A model generated the notes under the pieces. The model was not told the origin of the DNA. It made no database searches and was given only the letters and a program-made list of their open reading frames with translations. From Pseudoduganella sp. (lineage in GTDB: Bacteria > Pseudomonadota > Gammaproteobacteria > Burkholderiales > Burkholderiaceae_D): a stretch of 40,423 bases of DNA. Location: contig JAJTCO010000030.1 in the NCBI GenBank assembly GCA_021323265.1, positions 1-40,423 of the forward strand, written 5' to 3'. This document shows, piece by piece, positions 31,433-39,979 of the stretch; position 1 is the first letter of the stretch; every line of letters begins with the position of its first letter. Position numbers and translations under genes: made by a program.

Positions 31433-32070
31433 CAGGCTTGCAGCAGACCGTGGCGCACGGCCAGGCGCGTGATCTCGGCCGCGCGCTCAACGCCCAGCTT
31501 GTCCTTGATCGCCTGGCTCGAATTGCTGATCGTCTTGCTGGACACGCCAAGCCGCTCGGCGATTTCGGCATTGGTCAATCCCTCCGCCATCAGCCGGAAG
31601 ATTTCCAGCGAGCGTTCGTCGAGCAGCGCTTGCGGCGATTGCTCGCCCAGCACCGACAGGCTGGCCAGCCGCTCGGCGATGGCCGGCATGAAATACAGCT
31701 CGCCCTGCCGCGCGCGCTGCACGGCGCCCGCCAGTTCGGCCGGATCGCAATCCTTGGTGACCAGGGCGCGCGCGCCGATGCGGTAAGCCTCCTTCACCAG
31801 CGCGTCCTGGTCGAACTGGGTGAGGAAGATGATGCGTGCCTTCGGATCCGCCGCCAGGATTTGACGCGCCACGTCCAGCCCGGTCAACTGCTCGCCAAAG
31901 CGTATATCGAGGATCGCAACATCCGGTGCCAGGGTCTGGTAAGCGCTGACCGCTTCTTCCGCTGTGCGGACCTGCCCCACCACTTCCATGCCATGCCCGG
32001 CCAGCGACATGGCGAATCCTTCCATCACAATGGGATGGTCATCCGCCAGTAGAACTTTAATCTTTTCCAT
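31432..32070 (-). CDS. NarL/FixJ-family response regulator
   Basis: A 212-residue regulator with a receiver domain ('VLLADDHPIVMEGFAMSL', phospho-acceptor D55 in 'VAILDIRFG', lysine in 'ALVTKDCDPAEL') and a LuxR-type helix-turn-helix ('SLEIFRLMAEGLTNAEIAERLGVSSKTISNSSQAIKDKL'). The recognition helix 'KTISNSSQAIKDKL' departs from the usual 'KTVSTYRSRIMEKL', so the DNA target may be unusual. ATG 32070 has AAGGA upstream. It is first in the two-gene operon and divergent from the TonB-like gene across 142 bp, making that gene its likely target. Confidence 0.93.
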   Translation of the reverse strand: MEKIKVLLADDHPIVMEGFAMSLAGHGMEVVGQVRTAEEAVSAYQTLAPDVAILDIRFGEQLTGLDVARQILAADPKARIIFLTQFDQDALVKEAYRIGARALVTKDCDPAELAGAVQRARQGELYFMPAIAERLASLSVLGEQSPQALLDERSLEIFRLMAEGLTNAEIAERLGVSSKTISNSSQAIKDKLGVERAAEITRLAVRHGLLQA

Positions 32071-32161
32071 AGCATTCCTTATTTCCAGTTGATGGAAGGA
32101 TAGCACGCCAAGACCTAGCAAGAAAAATTGCTTGCGTATTTCCTTAGCATGGAAAAATATC

Positions 32162-32178
32162 TTGCCATGGCCTGGCAA
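32162..32178. promoter_or_regulatory. Short inverted repeat upstream of the TonB-like gene
   Basis: TTGCCA (32162-32167) and TGGCAA (32173-32178) with a 5-bp spacer, 35 bp before the TonB-like ATG. Its length is compatible with a NarL-family dimer site, but it is short enough to be chance. Confidence 0.25.
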
Positions 32179-32212
32179 TTTCGCCTACCAACAAGAAGAA
32201 AGGAGCACTTCC

Positions 32213-32857
32213 ATGAACTTCGATTCCTCCCGCAAGAACTACACCGGCCTGGCATTGGTGGCTGCCCTGCACCTGGTCGCCGTAGGCGTCGCACTGAAGA
32301 ACTCCACGATCCTGATTACACGCGCCGATCCGGGACCGATTTCGGTGTTGCCGCCCAAACCGCTGCCGCCGGAGCCGCAGCCCGAACCGACGAATGACTT
32401 CGACGTCCCGCGCACGCAAGCGCCGACCGTGACCGTGCGCGTGCCGGACATCGTGGTCGAGTGGGAGGCACCGACGACCATCACGCCCGGCCCGCCAGGC
32501 GAGCCTGTCGTCCGCAAGAACCCGGGCGGCGGCGGTGAAGGCGGCGACAGCGCCGGCACGGCACGCCGCGAGCCGGTGACGGTGGCGGCGGTGATCGACG
32601 CGGCGGGCTGCGCCAAGCCGGCCTACCCTGCGGCGGCGCTGCGCAATGGCGACCAAGGGACGGTCACGCTGGCCTTCCTGATCGGGAAGGACGGGCGCGT
32701 CGCCAGTGCCAAGGTCGAACGCACGAGCGGCCACCGCGACCTCGACCGCGCCGCCCTGCAGGGCCTTTCCCTGTGCGCCTTCAAGCCGGGCACGGTGGAC
32801 GGCGTGGCGCAGGAATCGTGGGCCCGCATGCAATACGCCTGGAACCTCGACGACTGA
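32213..32857 (+). CDS. TonB-like energy transducer (orphan)
   Basis: A 214-residue protein. One N-terminal membrane helix (about 10-28, 'YTGLALVAALHLVAVGVAL') includes the histidine typical of TonB anchors. A proline-rich periplasmic spacer follows ('PPKPLPPEPQPEPTNDFDVP'), then a Gly-rich hinge and a C-terminal TonB domain (about 128-214, 'KPAYPAAALRNGDQGTVTLAFLIGKDGRV', 'SGHRDLDRAAL'). It would couple proton-motive force to outer-membrane receptors, but no ExbB, ExbD or TonB-dependent receptor is near. AAAGGAG lies 8 bp before the ATG. Two cysteines ('AAGCAKP', 'LSLCAFKP') could form a disulphide. Confidence 0.88.
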   Translation: MNFDSSRKNYTGLALVAALHLVAVGVALKNSTILITRADPGPISVLPPKPLPPEPQPEPTNDFDVPRTQAPTVTVRVPDIVVEWEAPTTITPGPPGEPVVRKNPGGGGEGGDSAGTARREPVTVAAVIDAAGCAKPAYPAAALRNGDQGTVTLAFLIGKDGRVASAKVERTSGHRDLDRAALQGLSLCAFKPGTVDGVAQESWARMQYAWNLDD

Positions 32858-32892
32858 CCAAGCGAACGCGGCAGGAAGGCGAAATCCCCTAT

Positions 32893-32927
32893 CATGCGCC
32901 GGTTAACCATGTGGTTTCCGGCGCATG
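32893..32927. promoter_or_regulatory. Strong inverted repeat in the glrK leader
   Basis: Arms CATGCGCCGG (32893-32902) and CCGGCGCATG (32918-32927), continued inward by AACCA (32905-32909) and TGGTT (32912-32916) across a small asymmetric bulge. It ends 4 nt before the glrK ATG, where a ribosome site would be, and no T-run follows. It may be an mRNA hairpin limiting glrK translation, or an operator. Confidence 0.6.
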
Positions 32928-32931
32928 CATC

Positions 32932-34353
32932 ATGTTCATCAAGCTTTCCTTTCGCCAATTACTCCTGGGCGTGTTCCTGCTGATCGCCCTCCTGCTCAGC
33001 GCCACCTCGGTCCAGTCCTTGCTGACGCTGGACCGCCTGGCTGCCGAAAGCCGCGCGGTGGGCCAGGACGCCGTGGCGCTGACGGCAAACGTGCAGCGGC
33101 TGGCCGAGCGCAGCGTCACCATGGAGCGCAGCGCGCGCCAGTTCCTGGTGCTGGACGATCCCGCCTTCCGCGACCGTTACGCGGCCGCCTGGCGCGATGG
33201 GCAGGACGCGCTCACGGCCCTTGCCGCCGGCCTGCCCGCCGTGCCCAAGGCCAGCTTCGCCGCCTGGCGCGACCAGGGCGAGCAGGCATGGCGCGCATTG
33301 CAGGCGCCGCGTACCAAACGCGCCCAGCGCCAGCAGATGCTGAACGTCGCATTGGCGGGGCTGCCCAGCTTCAACGAGGAATTGGCCGAGGAAGTCAAAC
33401 GCGAAGTCGACCAGCGCAACCAGCGCATCCTGCTCGGGCTTGAGCATCGGCGCAGCGTCCTGGCGGGGCAACTGCTGGCCTCCATCAGCCTGGCCGCCGC
33501 ACTGGCCATCGGCTGCGGCGTATGGCTGTCGCGCCCTGTCGCGCAGATCGAAGGCGCCATCGAACGGCTGGGCGGCAACCGCTACGACCAGCCGATCGAA
33601 ATCGATGGGCCGGATGACCTGCGCCGCCTCGGCCAGCAACTGAACTGGCTGCGCCAGCGCCTGGCCAGCCTGGAAGCCGACAAGTCGCGCTTTCTGCGCC
33701 ACATCTCGCATGAACTGAAAACCCCGCTGGCCGCCCTGGTCGAGGGCGTGGCCCTGCTGGAGGACGAAGTGGCCGGGTCGCTCACGCCCAACCAGCGCGA
33801 GGTAGCGGCCATCCTGCGCCAGAACACCGCTTCGCTGCAGAACCAGATCAAGGACCTGCTGCGCTATAACACCGCCACCTTCGCAGCCCAGCACCTGCAG
33901 CGCCGGCCGACCGATGTCGCCGCGCTGTTGCGCGATGCGGTCGACGCGCAACGCCTGCAGTGGCAGGCGCGCCGCCTGGACGTTTCCGTGCAGGGCGGCG
34001 CGCCGCTGATCTCGATCGACCCCGGCAAACTGGCCATTGCCGCCAGCAACCTGCTGTCCAATGCCGTGCGCTACAGCCCCGAAGGCGGCGCCGTGCGCTT
34101 TATCGTCGGCGAGCAGGCCGGCACGCTGGCGGTCGACTGCATCGACCAGGGCCCGGGCGTCGCCGCCGAGGACGCGGCCCACATTTTCGAGCCCTTCTAC
34201 CAGGGGCAGCGCCAGCCGCCCGGCGCGCGCCGCGGTAACGGCGTCGGCCTGTCCATCGTGCTCGAGTATGTCAGCGCGCACGGCGGCTCCCTGCAATTGC
34301 TGCCGGCCAGTTCCGGCGCCCACTTCCGAATCGAACTTCCATATGACCATTAA
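32932..34353 (+). CDS. glrK: Sensor histidine kinase GlrK (QseE-like)
   Basis: A 473-residue inner-membrane kinase. Helix 1 is at about 8-28, the periplasmic domain is mostly helical (30-175), helix 2 is at 180-198, and a HAMP linker follows. HisKA has H260 in 'FLRHISHELKTPLAAL'; HATPase has 'NLLSNAVRYSPEG', 'DQGPGVAAED' and 'RGNGVGLSIVLEYV'. The neighbours, a QseG-like lipoprotein and a sigma-54 activator, make the GlrK/QseE assignment firm. In enterobacteria this system senses envelope state. ATG 32932 was chosen; no ribosome site is visible because a hairpin occupies that place. Its end overlaps the qseG start by 11 bp. Confidence 0.9.
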   Translation: MFIKLSFRQLLLGVFLLIALLLSATSVQSLLTLDRLAAESRAVGQDAVALTANVQRLAERSVTMERSARQFLVLDDPAFRDRYAAAWRDGQDALTALAAGLPAVPKASFAAWRDQGEQAWRALQAPRTKRAQRQQMLNVALAGLPSFNEELAEEVKREVDQRNQRILLGLEHRRSVLAGQLLASISLAAALAIGCGVWLSRPVAQIEGAIERLGGNRYDQPIEIDGPDDLRRLGQQLNWLRQRLASLEADKSRFLRHISHELKTPLAALVEGVALLEDEVAGSLTPNQREVAAILRQNTASLQNQIKDLLRYNTATFAAQHLQRRPTDVAALLRDAVDAQRLQWQARRLDVSVQGGAPLISIDPGKLAIAASNLLSNAVRYSPEGGAVRFIVGEQAGTLAVDCIDQGPGVAAEDAAHIFEPFYQGQRQPPGARRGNGVGLSIVLEYVSAHGGSLQLLPASSGAHFRIELPYDH

Positions 34354-34884
34354 GAGCCTGCCCTGCCTGCTGCTCCTGCTGCTTGCCGCCTGCGCGCAAC
34401 GCCAGCCCGCCACGCCAGCATTGCCGCCCCTGCCGCCGCCGCCGGTGCCGGCCCCGACGCAGTTCACCCTGCAGGTCGCGCCGCAGGACGAGGTGGCGCC
34501 CTTGCTGGCTTACCACCAGTCATTGCGCCGCATGACGCAGGGCGAGCTGCTGAAGGAACTGAGCGGACTGACGCTGCAACAGAAGACGCCCAAGGTGCTG
34601 CTGCAGTCGGCCATGGTGCTCTCCCTCACGCGCGGCAACGGTGACCTGGCGCGCGCGCAAGCGCAGTTCGACATCGTCGCCACGGCGCCCGAACCGGAAG
34701 CCCAGGGCTTGCGCCAGCTGGCGCAGCTGCTGTCGGCGCAATGCTCGGATACGCGCCGCCTGATCGACGACAGCGAACGCCTGCGCGCGCAGTTGCGCGA
34801 CAACCAGCGCAAGACCGAACAATTGAACGAAACGCTGGAAGCGCTCAAGGAGATCGAGCGCGGCCTGCCGGCGAGGGCCAGCAA

Positions 34885-34888
<4 letters not shown>
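34343..34888 (+). CDS. qseG: QseG-like outer-membrane lipoprotein
   Basis: A 181-residue lipoprotein with signal and lipobox 'LPCLLLLLLAAC' (lipidated cysteine about 17), then a proline-rich linker ('PALPPLPPPPVPAP') and a helical C-terminal part ending in a coiled coil ('SERLRAQLRDNQRKTEQLNETLEALKEIERGL'). In enterobacteria the middle gene of the operon (qseG/yfhG) encodes an outer-membrane lipoprotein that binds the kinase and activates it; size, export signal and position match. It overlaps glrK by 11 bp and glrR by 4 bp (ATGA). The symbol rests on position and architecture more than on sequence identity. Confidence 0.8.
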
Positions 34889-36276
<1,388 letters not shown>

Positions 36277-36285
36277 GGCCCGTGA

Positions 36286-36298
36286 AATCAGGCGCTTG
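36286..36298. promoter_or_regulatory. IHF consensus site
   Basis: AATCAG-GCGC-TTG matches WATCAR-N4-TTR at every fixed position. It lies between the two GlrR boxes, in place to bend the DNA and bring activator to the sigma-54 holoenzyme. Confidence 0.5.
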
Positions 36299-36317
36299 CG
36301 AAGTTTGCAGCGGATCC

Positions 36318-36335
36318 TGTCGCCGCCCGGCGACA
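36318..36335. promoter_or_regulatory. GlrR box 2
   Basis: TGTC (36318-36321), GCCGCCCGGC, GACA (36332-36335). A second exact TGTC-N10-GACA site, centred 66 bp from box 1 and about 43-60 bp upstream of the sigma-54 promoter. Confidence 0.75.
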
Positions 36336-36377
36336 AACTGCATGTTTCCTGGAAGCTAAGTCATTGATTTCTCTACA

Positions 36378-36393
36378 TGGCACGGGCCTTGCA
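36378..36393 (+). promoter_or_regulatory. Sigma-54 promoter of the BON-domain gene
   Basis: TGGCACG-GGCC-TTGCA is a perfect match to the -24/-12 consensus TGGCACG-N4-TTGCW. Transcription should start near 36404, giving a leader of about 45 nt before the ATG at 36448, with a small AACGC/GCGTT hairpin at 36405-36418. Confidence 0.92.
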
Positions 36394-36447
36394 AATACAA
36401 GGTCAACGCACAAGCGTTCAAACGTCAACCATATGGAGAGATAGACC

Positions 36448-36759
36448 ATGAAGGATTCCAAACTGATCGCAGGCCTGTTCGCCGCCGCTGCATTCACCAT
36501 CGCCTCGCTGTCCGCCCATGCCCAGCAGGACGCGGCCATGGCTGGTGCGGCCGTTGCCACCACCGACGCCACGCTATTGGCCAAGGTGAAGTCTGCCCTG
36601 GCTGAGCAAAAGCAGATCACGGTGTCCGCCAACCAGGGCGTGGTGGTTCTGAGCGGCTCGGTGCCCAGCTCCGATGCCGGAGCCAAAGCGATCCAGGCGG
36701 CATCCGCCGTGGCGGGAGTGAAGGAAGTGAAGAGTGAGCTGACTGTCGCTGGCAAGTGA
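36448..36759 (+). CDS. Periplasmic BON-domain protein (OsmY-like), predicted GlrR target
   Basis: A 103-residue exported protein. The signal peptide (1-25) ends 'SLSAHA'. A single BON domain (about 38-102) follows: 'TLLAKVKSALAEQKQITVSANQGVVVLSGSVPSSDAGAKAIQAASAVAGVKEVKSEL'. BON domains bind phospholipid surfaces and occur in OsmY-like periplasmic stress proteins. OsmY itself has two; this protein has one. GGAGAG lies 8 bp before the ATG. The gene has its own sigma-54 promoter with two GlrR boxes and its own terminator, so it is a single-gene output of the GlrK/GlrR system. The membrane-protection role is inferred. Confidence 0.9.
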   Translation: MKDSKLIAGLFAAAAFTIASLSAHAQQDAAMAGAAVATTDATLLAKVKSALAEQKQITVSANQGVVVLSGSVPSSDAGAKAIQAASAVAGVKEVKSELTVAGK

Positions 36760-36789
36760 TGCCCTCGCTGCAGTAGTACCTCCCTTGGC

Positions 36790-36818
36790 GGGTGGTCCGG
36801 TTGGACCACCCGATTTTT
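36790..36818 (+). terminator. Terminator of the BON-domain gene
   Basis: Stem GGGTGGTCC (36790-36798), loop GGTT, GGACCACCC (36803-36811), then GATTTTTTA. Confidence 0.9.
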
Positions 36819-36830
36819 TATGCGGGATAG

Positions 36831-36855
36831 CAAAAAGGGCCCCGCAGGGCCCCTT
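36831..36855 (-). terminator. Terminator of the alaA-hom unit
   Basis: AAAAAGGGCCCCGCAGGGCCCCTT folds as an AAGGG/CCCTT plus CCC/GGG stem with one bulged base; read on the minus strand it ends in CTTTTTG. It starts about 18 bp after the hom stop. Confidence 0.75.
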
Positions 36856-36872
36856 GTTGACTGTCATGGCGG

Positions 36873-38195
36873 TTACGCCAGATTTTCCAGGCGGATCTTG
36901 GTCACGTTGCCCACCACGCTGGACAGCTGCTCGATCTTCTCGATCGCCGCCACCACGTTCTTTTCCTGCGTCTGGTGCGTCAGCAGGATGATGTCGGTAT
37001 GGGTCTCGCCCTCCGCCGGCTCCTTCTGCATCATCGCGTCGATCGAGATGCTGCCGTCGGCCAGGATGCGCGTCAGCTCGGCCAGCACGCCGGGACGGTC
37101 GGCCACGGTCATGCGCAGGTAGTAGCTGGTGGTGATTTCCGACATCGGCAGGATCTTGATGTCGGTCATCGCGTTCGGCTGGAAGGCCAGGTGCGGCACG
37201 CGGTGCTCCGGATCGGCCGTCGCCAGGCGCGTGATGTCGACCAGGTCGGCGATCACGGCGGAAGCGGTCGGCTCGGGACCTGCGCCCTTGCCGTAGTACA
37301 TGGTGGCGCCGATGGCGTCGCCCTGCACCAGCACCGCGTTCATGGCGCCTTCCACGTTGGCGATCAGGCGCTTGGCCGGGATCAGGGTCGGGTGCACGCG
37401 CAGCTCGATGCCCTCGCCGCCGCCGACCTTGGCGCGGCGCGCGATGCCCAGCAGCTTGATGCGGTAGCCCAGTTGCTCGGCATACTTGATGTCGATCGCC
37501 TGCAGCTTGGTGATGCCCTCGATATGGGCCTTGTCGAACTGCACCGGAATGCCGAAGGCGATTGCCGACAGGATGGTGGCCTTGTGCGCCGCGTCCACGC
37601 CCTCGATGTCGAAGGTCGGGTCGGCCTCGGCATAGCCCAGGCGCTGCGCTTCCTTCAGCACGGTGTCGAAATCGAGGCCCTTGTCGCGCATCTCGGACAG
37701 GATGAAGTTGGTGGTGCCGTTGATGATGCCGGCGATCCACTCGATGCGGTTGGCGGTCAGGCCTTCACGCAGCGCCTTGATGATCGGGATGCCGCCCGCG
37801 ACGGCCGCCTCGAAGGCCACCATCACGCCCTTGGCCTGGGCCGCGGCGAAGATTTCCGTGCCGTGCAGGGCCAGCAGCGCCTTGTTGGCGGTGACCACGT
37901 GCTTGCCGTTGGCGATGGCCTGCATCACCAGATCCTTGGCGGTGGTATAGCCGCCAATCAGCTCCACGACGATATCGATTTCCGGATCGTTGACGATCGC
38001 GAACGGGTCTGCCACGACTGTGCACTGTCCCTCAGTGCGCTCCTTTGCGCGCTCCAGGTTGCGGGCCGAAACGGCCACGATCTCGATGCCGCGGCCGGCG
38101 CGGCGGCGGATCTCTTCCTGGTTGCGACGCAATACACTGAACGTTCCGGCGCCTACATTGCCTACGCCCAGCAAACCTACTTTAATCGATTTCAT
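36873..38195 (-). CDS. hom: Homoserine dehydrogenase
   Basis: A 440-residue cytoplasmic enzyme (EC 1.1.1.3) reducing aspartate semialdehyde to homoserine, the branch point to threonine, methionine and isoleucine. The Rossmann loop is 'GLLGVGNVGAG' (G10, G12, G15). Catalytic-domain landmarks are 'KHVVTANKALLA', 'FEAAVAGGIPIIKAL', 'GIINGTTNFIL' and 'DPTFDIEGVDAAHK'. A C-terminal ACT domain (about 350-430, 'YYLRMTVADRPGVLAELTRIL') should give feedback control by threonine. ATG 38195 gives the normal N-terminus. It follows the aminotransferase gene by 19 bp. thrC, its usual downstream partner in Burkholderiales, is absent here; a terminator follows instead. Confidence 0.96.
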   Translation of the reverse strand: MKSIKVGLLGVGNVGAGTFSVLRRNQEEIRRRAGRGIEIVAVSARNLERAKERTEGQCTVVADPFAIVNDPEIDIVVELIGGYTTAKDLVMQAIANGKHVVTANKALLALHGTEIFAAAQAKGVMVAFEAAVAGGIPIIKALREGLTANRIEWIAGIINGTTNFILSEMRDKGLDFDTVLKEAQRLGYAEADPTFDIEGVDAAHKATILSAIAFGIPVQFDKAHIEGITKLQAIDIKYAEQLGYRIKLLGIARRAKVGGGEGIELRVHPTLIPAKRLIANVEGAMNAVLVQGDAIGATMYYGKGAGPEPTASAVIADLVDITRLATADPEHRVPHLAFQPNAMTDIKILPMSEITTSYYLRMTVADRPGVLAELTRILADGSISIDAMMQKEPAEGETHTDIILLTHQTQEKNVVAAIEKIEQLSSVVGNVTKIRLENLA

Positions 38196-38214
38196 CTTCA
38201 ATTCCCTGATTGTA

Positions 38215-39447
38215 TTAGCCGTGCCCGTGCCGTTTTCGGTAGCCTTCCATGAAGCGCGCGATACGGCCGAATGCATCTTCCATGTCGTCCGAGTTCGGCA
38301 GGAACACCACGCGGAAGTGGTCCGGGCTGTGCCAGTTGAAGCCCGTGCCCTGCACGATAAGGACCTTGGTTTCTTCCAGCAGTTCGTACGCGAATTGCTG
38401 GTCGTCCGCGATCGGGTAGATCTTCGGATCGAGGCGGGGGAACATATACAGTGCCGCTTTTGGCTTGACTACGCTGACGCCCGGAATCTCGGTCAACAGC
38501 TTGTATGCCAGGTCGCGCTGCTTGAGCAGGCGCCCGCCGGGAGCCACCAGGTCGTTGATGCTCTGGTAGCCGCCGAGCGCAGTCTGGATCGCAAACTGGC
38601 CCGGTGCATTGGCGCAAAGGCGCATCGAGGCCAGCATGTTCAGGCCCCAGATGTAGTCCTTCGCGTGTTTCTTGTTTTCGCCCGAGAGCACCATCCAGCC
38701 GGCGCGGTAGCCGCAGGAACGGTAGCTCTTGGACAGGCCGTTGAAGGTCACGCAGAACACGTCCTCGCACAGCGCTGCGATGGAAGTGTGGGTGACGCCG
38801 TCGTACAGCACCTTGTCGTAGATTTCGTCGGCATAGATGATCAACTGGTGCTGGCGCGCCAGTTCGATGATCTGCAGCAGCACCTCGTCCGGGTACAGCG
38901 CGCCGGTCGGGTTGTTCGGGTTGATCACGACGATCGCCTTGGTATTGGGCGTGATCTTCCTGCGCATGTCGTCGATGTCCGGGAACCAGTCCTGCTGCTC
39001 GTCGCAGACATAGTGCACCGGCTTGCCGCCGGACAGGCTGACGGCCGCCGTCCACAGCGGATAGTCCGGCGCCGGCACCAGCACTTCGTCGCCGTTGTTC
39101 AACAGCGCGTTCATCGACATCACGATCAGCTCGGACGCGCCGTTGCCCAGGTAGATGTCGTCCATGGTGACGCCGGCCACGTTCTTCTGCTGCGTGTAGT
39201 GCATCACCGCCTTGCGCGGCGCGAACAGGCCCTTGGAGTCGGTGTAACCGGCCGCATTGGGCAGGTTCAGGATCATGTCGTGCACGATCTCGTCCGGCGG
39301 ATCGAAGCCGAACGGCTGCATGTTGCCGATGTTCAGCTTGATGATCTTGTGGCCTTCTTCTTCCATCAGGCGGGCCTTCTCGGGCACCGGACCGCGGATT
39401 TCGTAGCAAATCTCGTTTAGCTTGTTGGATTTCTGAACCGGACGCAA
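38215..39447 (-). CDS. alaA: PLP-dependent alanine aminotransferase (AlaA type)
   Basis: A roughly 410-residue fold-type I aminotransferase (EC 2.6.1.2 expected) making alanine from pyruvate and glutamate. Landmarks are 'NKLNEICYEIRGPV', 'LNIGNMQPFGFDPPDE', 'YLGNGASELI', 'INPNNPTGALY', 'IYADEIYDKVLYDG', the Schiff-base lysine in 'FNGLSKSYRSCGYRAGW' (about 240) and 'SPDHFRVVFLP'. No ATG lies near the expected N-terminus. TTG 39447 has AAGGGA 6 bp upstream and gives 'MRPVQKSNKL', like relatives; TTG 39453 is an alternative. A TTG start may keep translation low. It is first in an operon with hom and divergent from the Mth938 gene. Confidence 0.92.
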   Translation of the reverse strand: MRPVQKSNKLNEICYEIRGPVPEKARLMEEEGHKIIKLNIGNMQPFGFDPPDEIVHDMILNLPNAAGYTDSKGLFAPRKAVMHYTQQKNVAGVTMDDIYLGNGASELIVMSMNALLNNGDEVLVPAPDYPLWTAAVSLSGGKPVHYVCDEQQDWFPDIDDMRRKITPNTKAIVVINPNNPTGALYPDEVLLQIIELARQHQLIIYADEIYDKVLYDGVTHTSIAALCEDVFCVTFNGLSKSYRSCGYRAGWMVLSGENKKHAKDYIWGLNMLASMRLCANAPGQFAIQTALGGYQSINDLVAPGGRLLKQRDLAYKLLTEIPGVSVVKPKAALYMFPRLDPKIYPIADDQQFAYELLEETKVLIVQGTGFNWHSPDHFRVVFLPNSDDMEDAFGRIARFMEGYRKRHGHG

Positions 39448-39580
39448 AATCAATCCCTTACCTGTAAATGCTGCATTGCGAAAATACCCATTCTGCCGAA
39501 TTAAATTGGTTTAATCAACCATCGGAAAGCCTAAAACGTTACAATAAGATCTCTATTGCATTTAAATATAGCGAATTGTT

Positions 39581-39955
39581 ATGAAGCTCCACTCCAGCAG
39601 CACCAATCAATACCAGACCGTGTCCGGCTACTTCGATGGTGGAGTCGAGATCAATGGCCAGCCCTTCGCCTACAGCCTGCTGGTGCTGCCGGAAAGCGCC
39701 CCGCGCGCCTGGCCGGTGACCGCCTTCGAGGAGCTGACGGTGGAACACTTCGAGCAGCTGCTGGCCGAGCAGCCCGACGTCGTCATCCTGGGCACGGGCG
39801 AGCGCCAGCGCTTCGTCCATCCGCGCCTGACCGCCCCGCTGATCGCCCGCCAGATCGGCGTCGAATGCATGGACACCAATGCCGCCTGCCGCACCTACAA
39901 CATCCTGATGGGGGAAGGCCGCAAGGCCCTGCTGGCACTGATCATTGAAAAATAA
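39581..39955 (+). CDS. Mth938-domain protein (NDUFAF3/DUF498 family)
   Basis: A 124-residue cytoplasmic protein with the small Mth938 fold. Landmarks are 'GYFDGGVEINGQPFAYSLLVLP', 'VVILGTGERQRFVHPRL', 'IGVECMDTNAACRTYNILMGEGRKALLALII'. The eukaryotic homologue NDUFAF3 helps assemble respiratory complex I; the bacterial role is not established. It lies 24 bp upstream of the peroxiredoxin gene and is probably co-transcribed, a pairing usual in Burkholderiales. The 133 bp before it, shared with the divergent alaA, is A+T-rich and must hold both promoters; I see no consensus pair good enough to call. Confidence 0.88.
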   Translation: MKLHSSSTNQYQTVSGYFDGGVEINGQPFAYSLLVLPESAPRAWPVTAFEELTVEHFEQLLAEQPDVVILGTGERQRFVHPRLTAPLIARQIGVECMDTNAACRTYNILMGEGRKALLALIIEK

Positions 39956-39979
39956 AACATTGCCCCAACATAAACGCGC

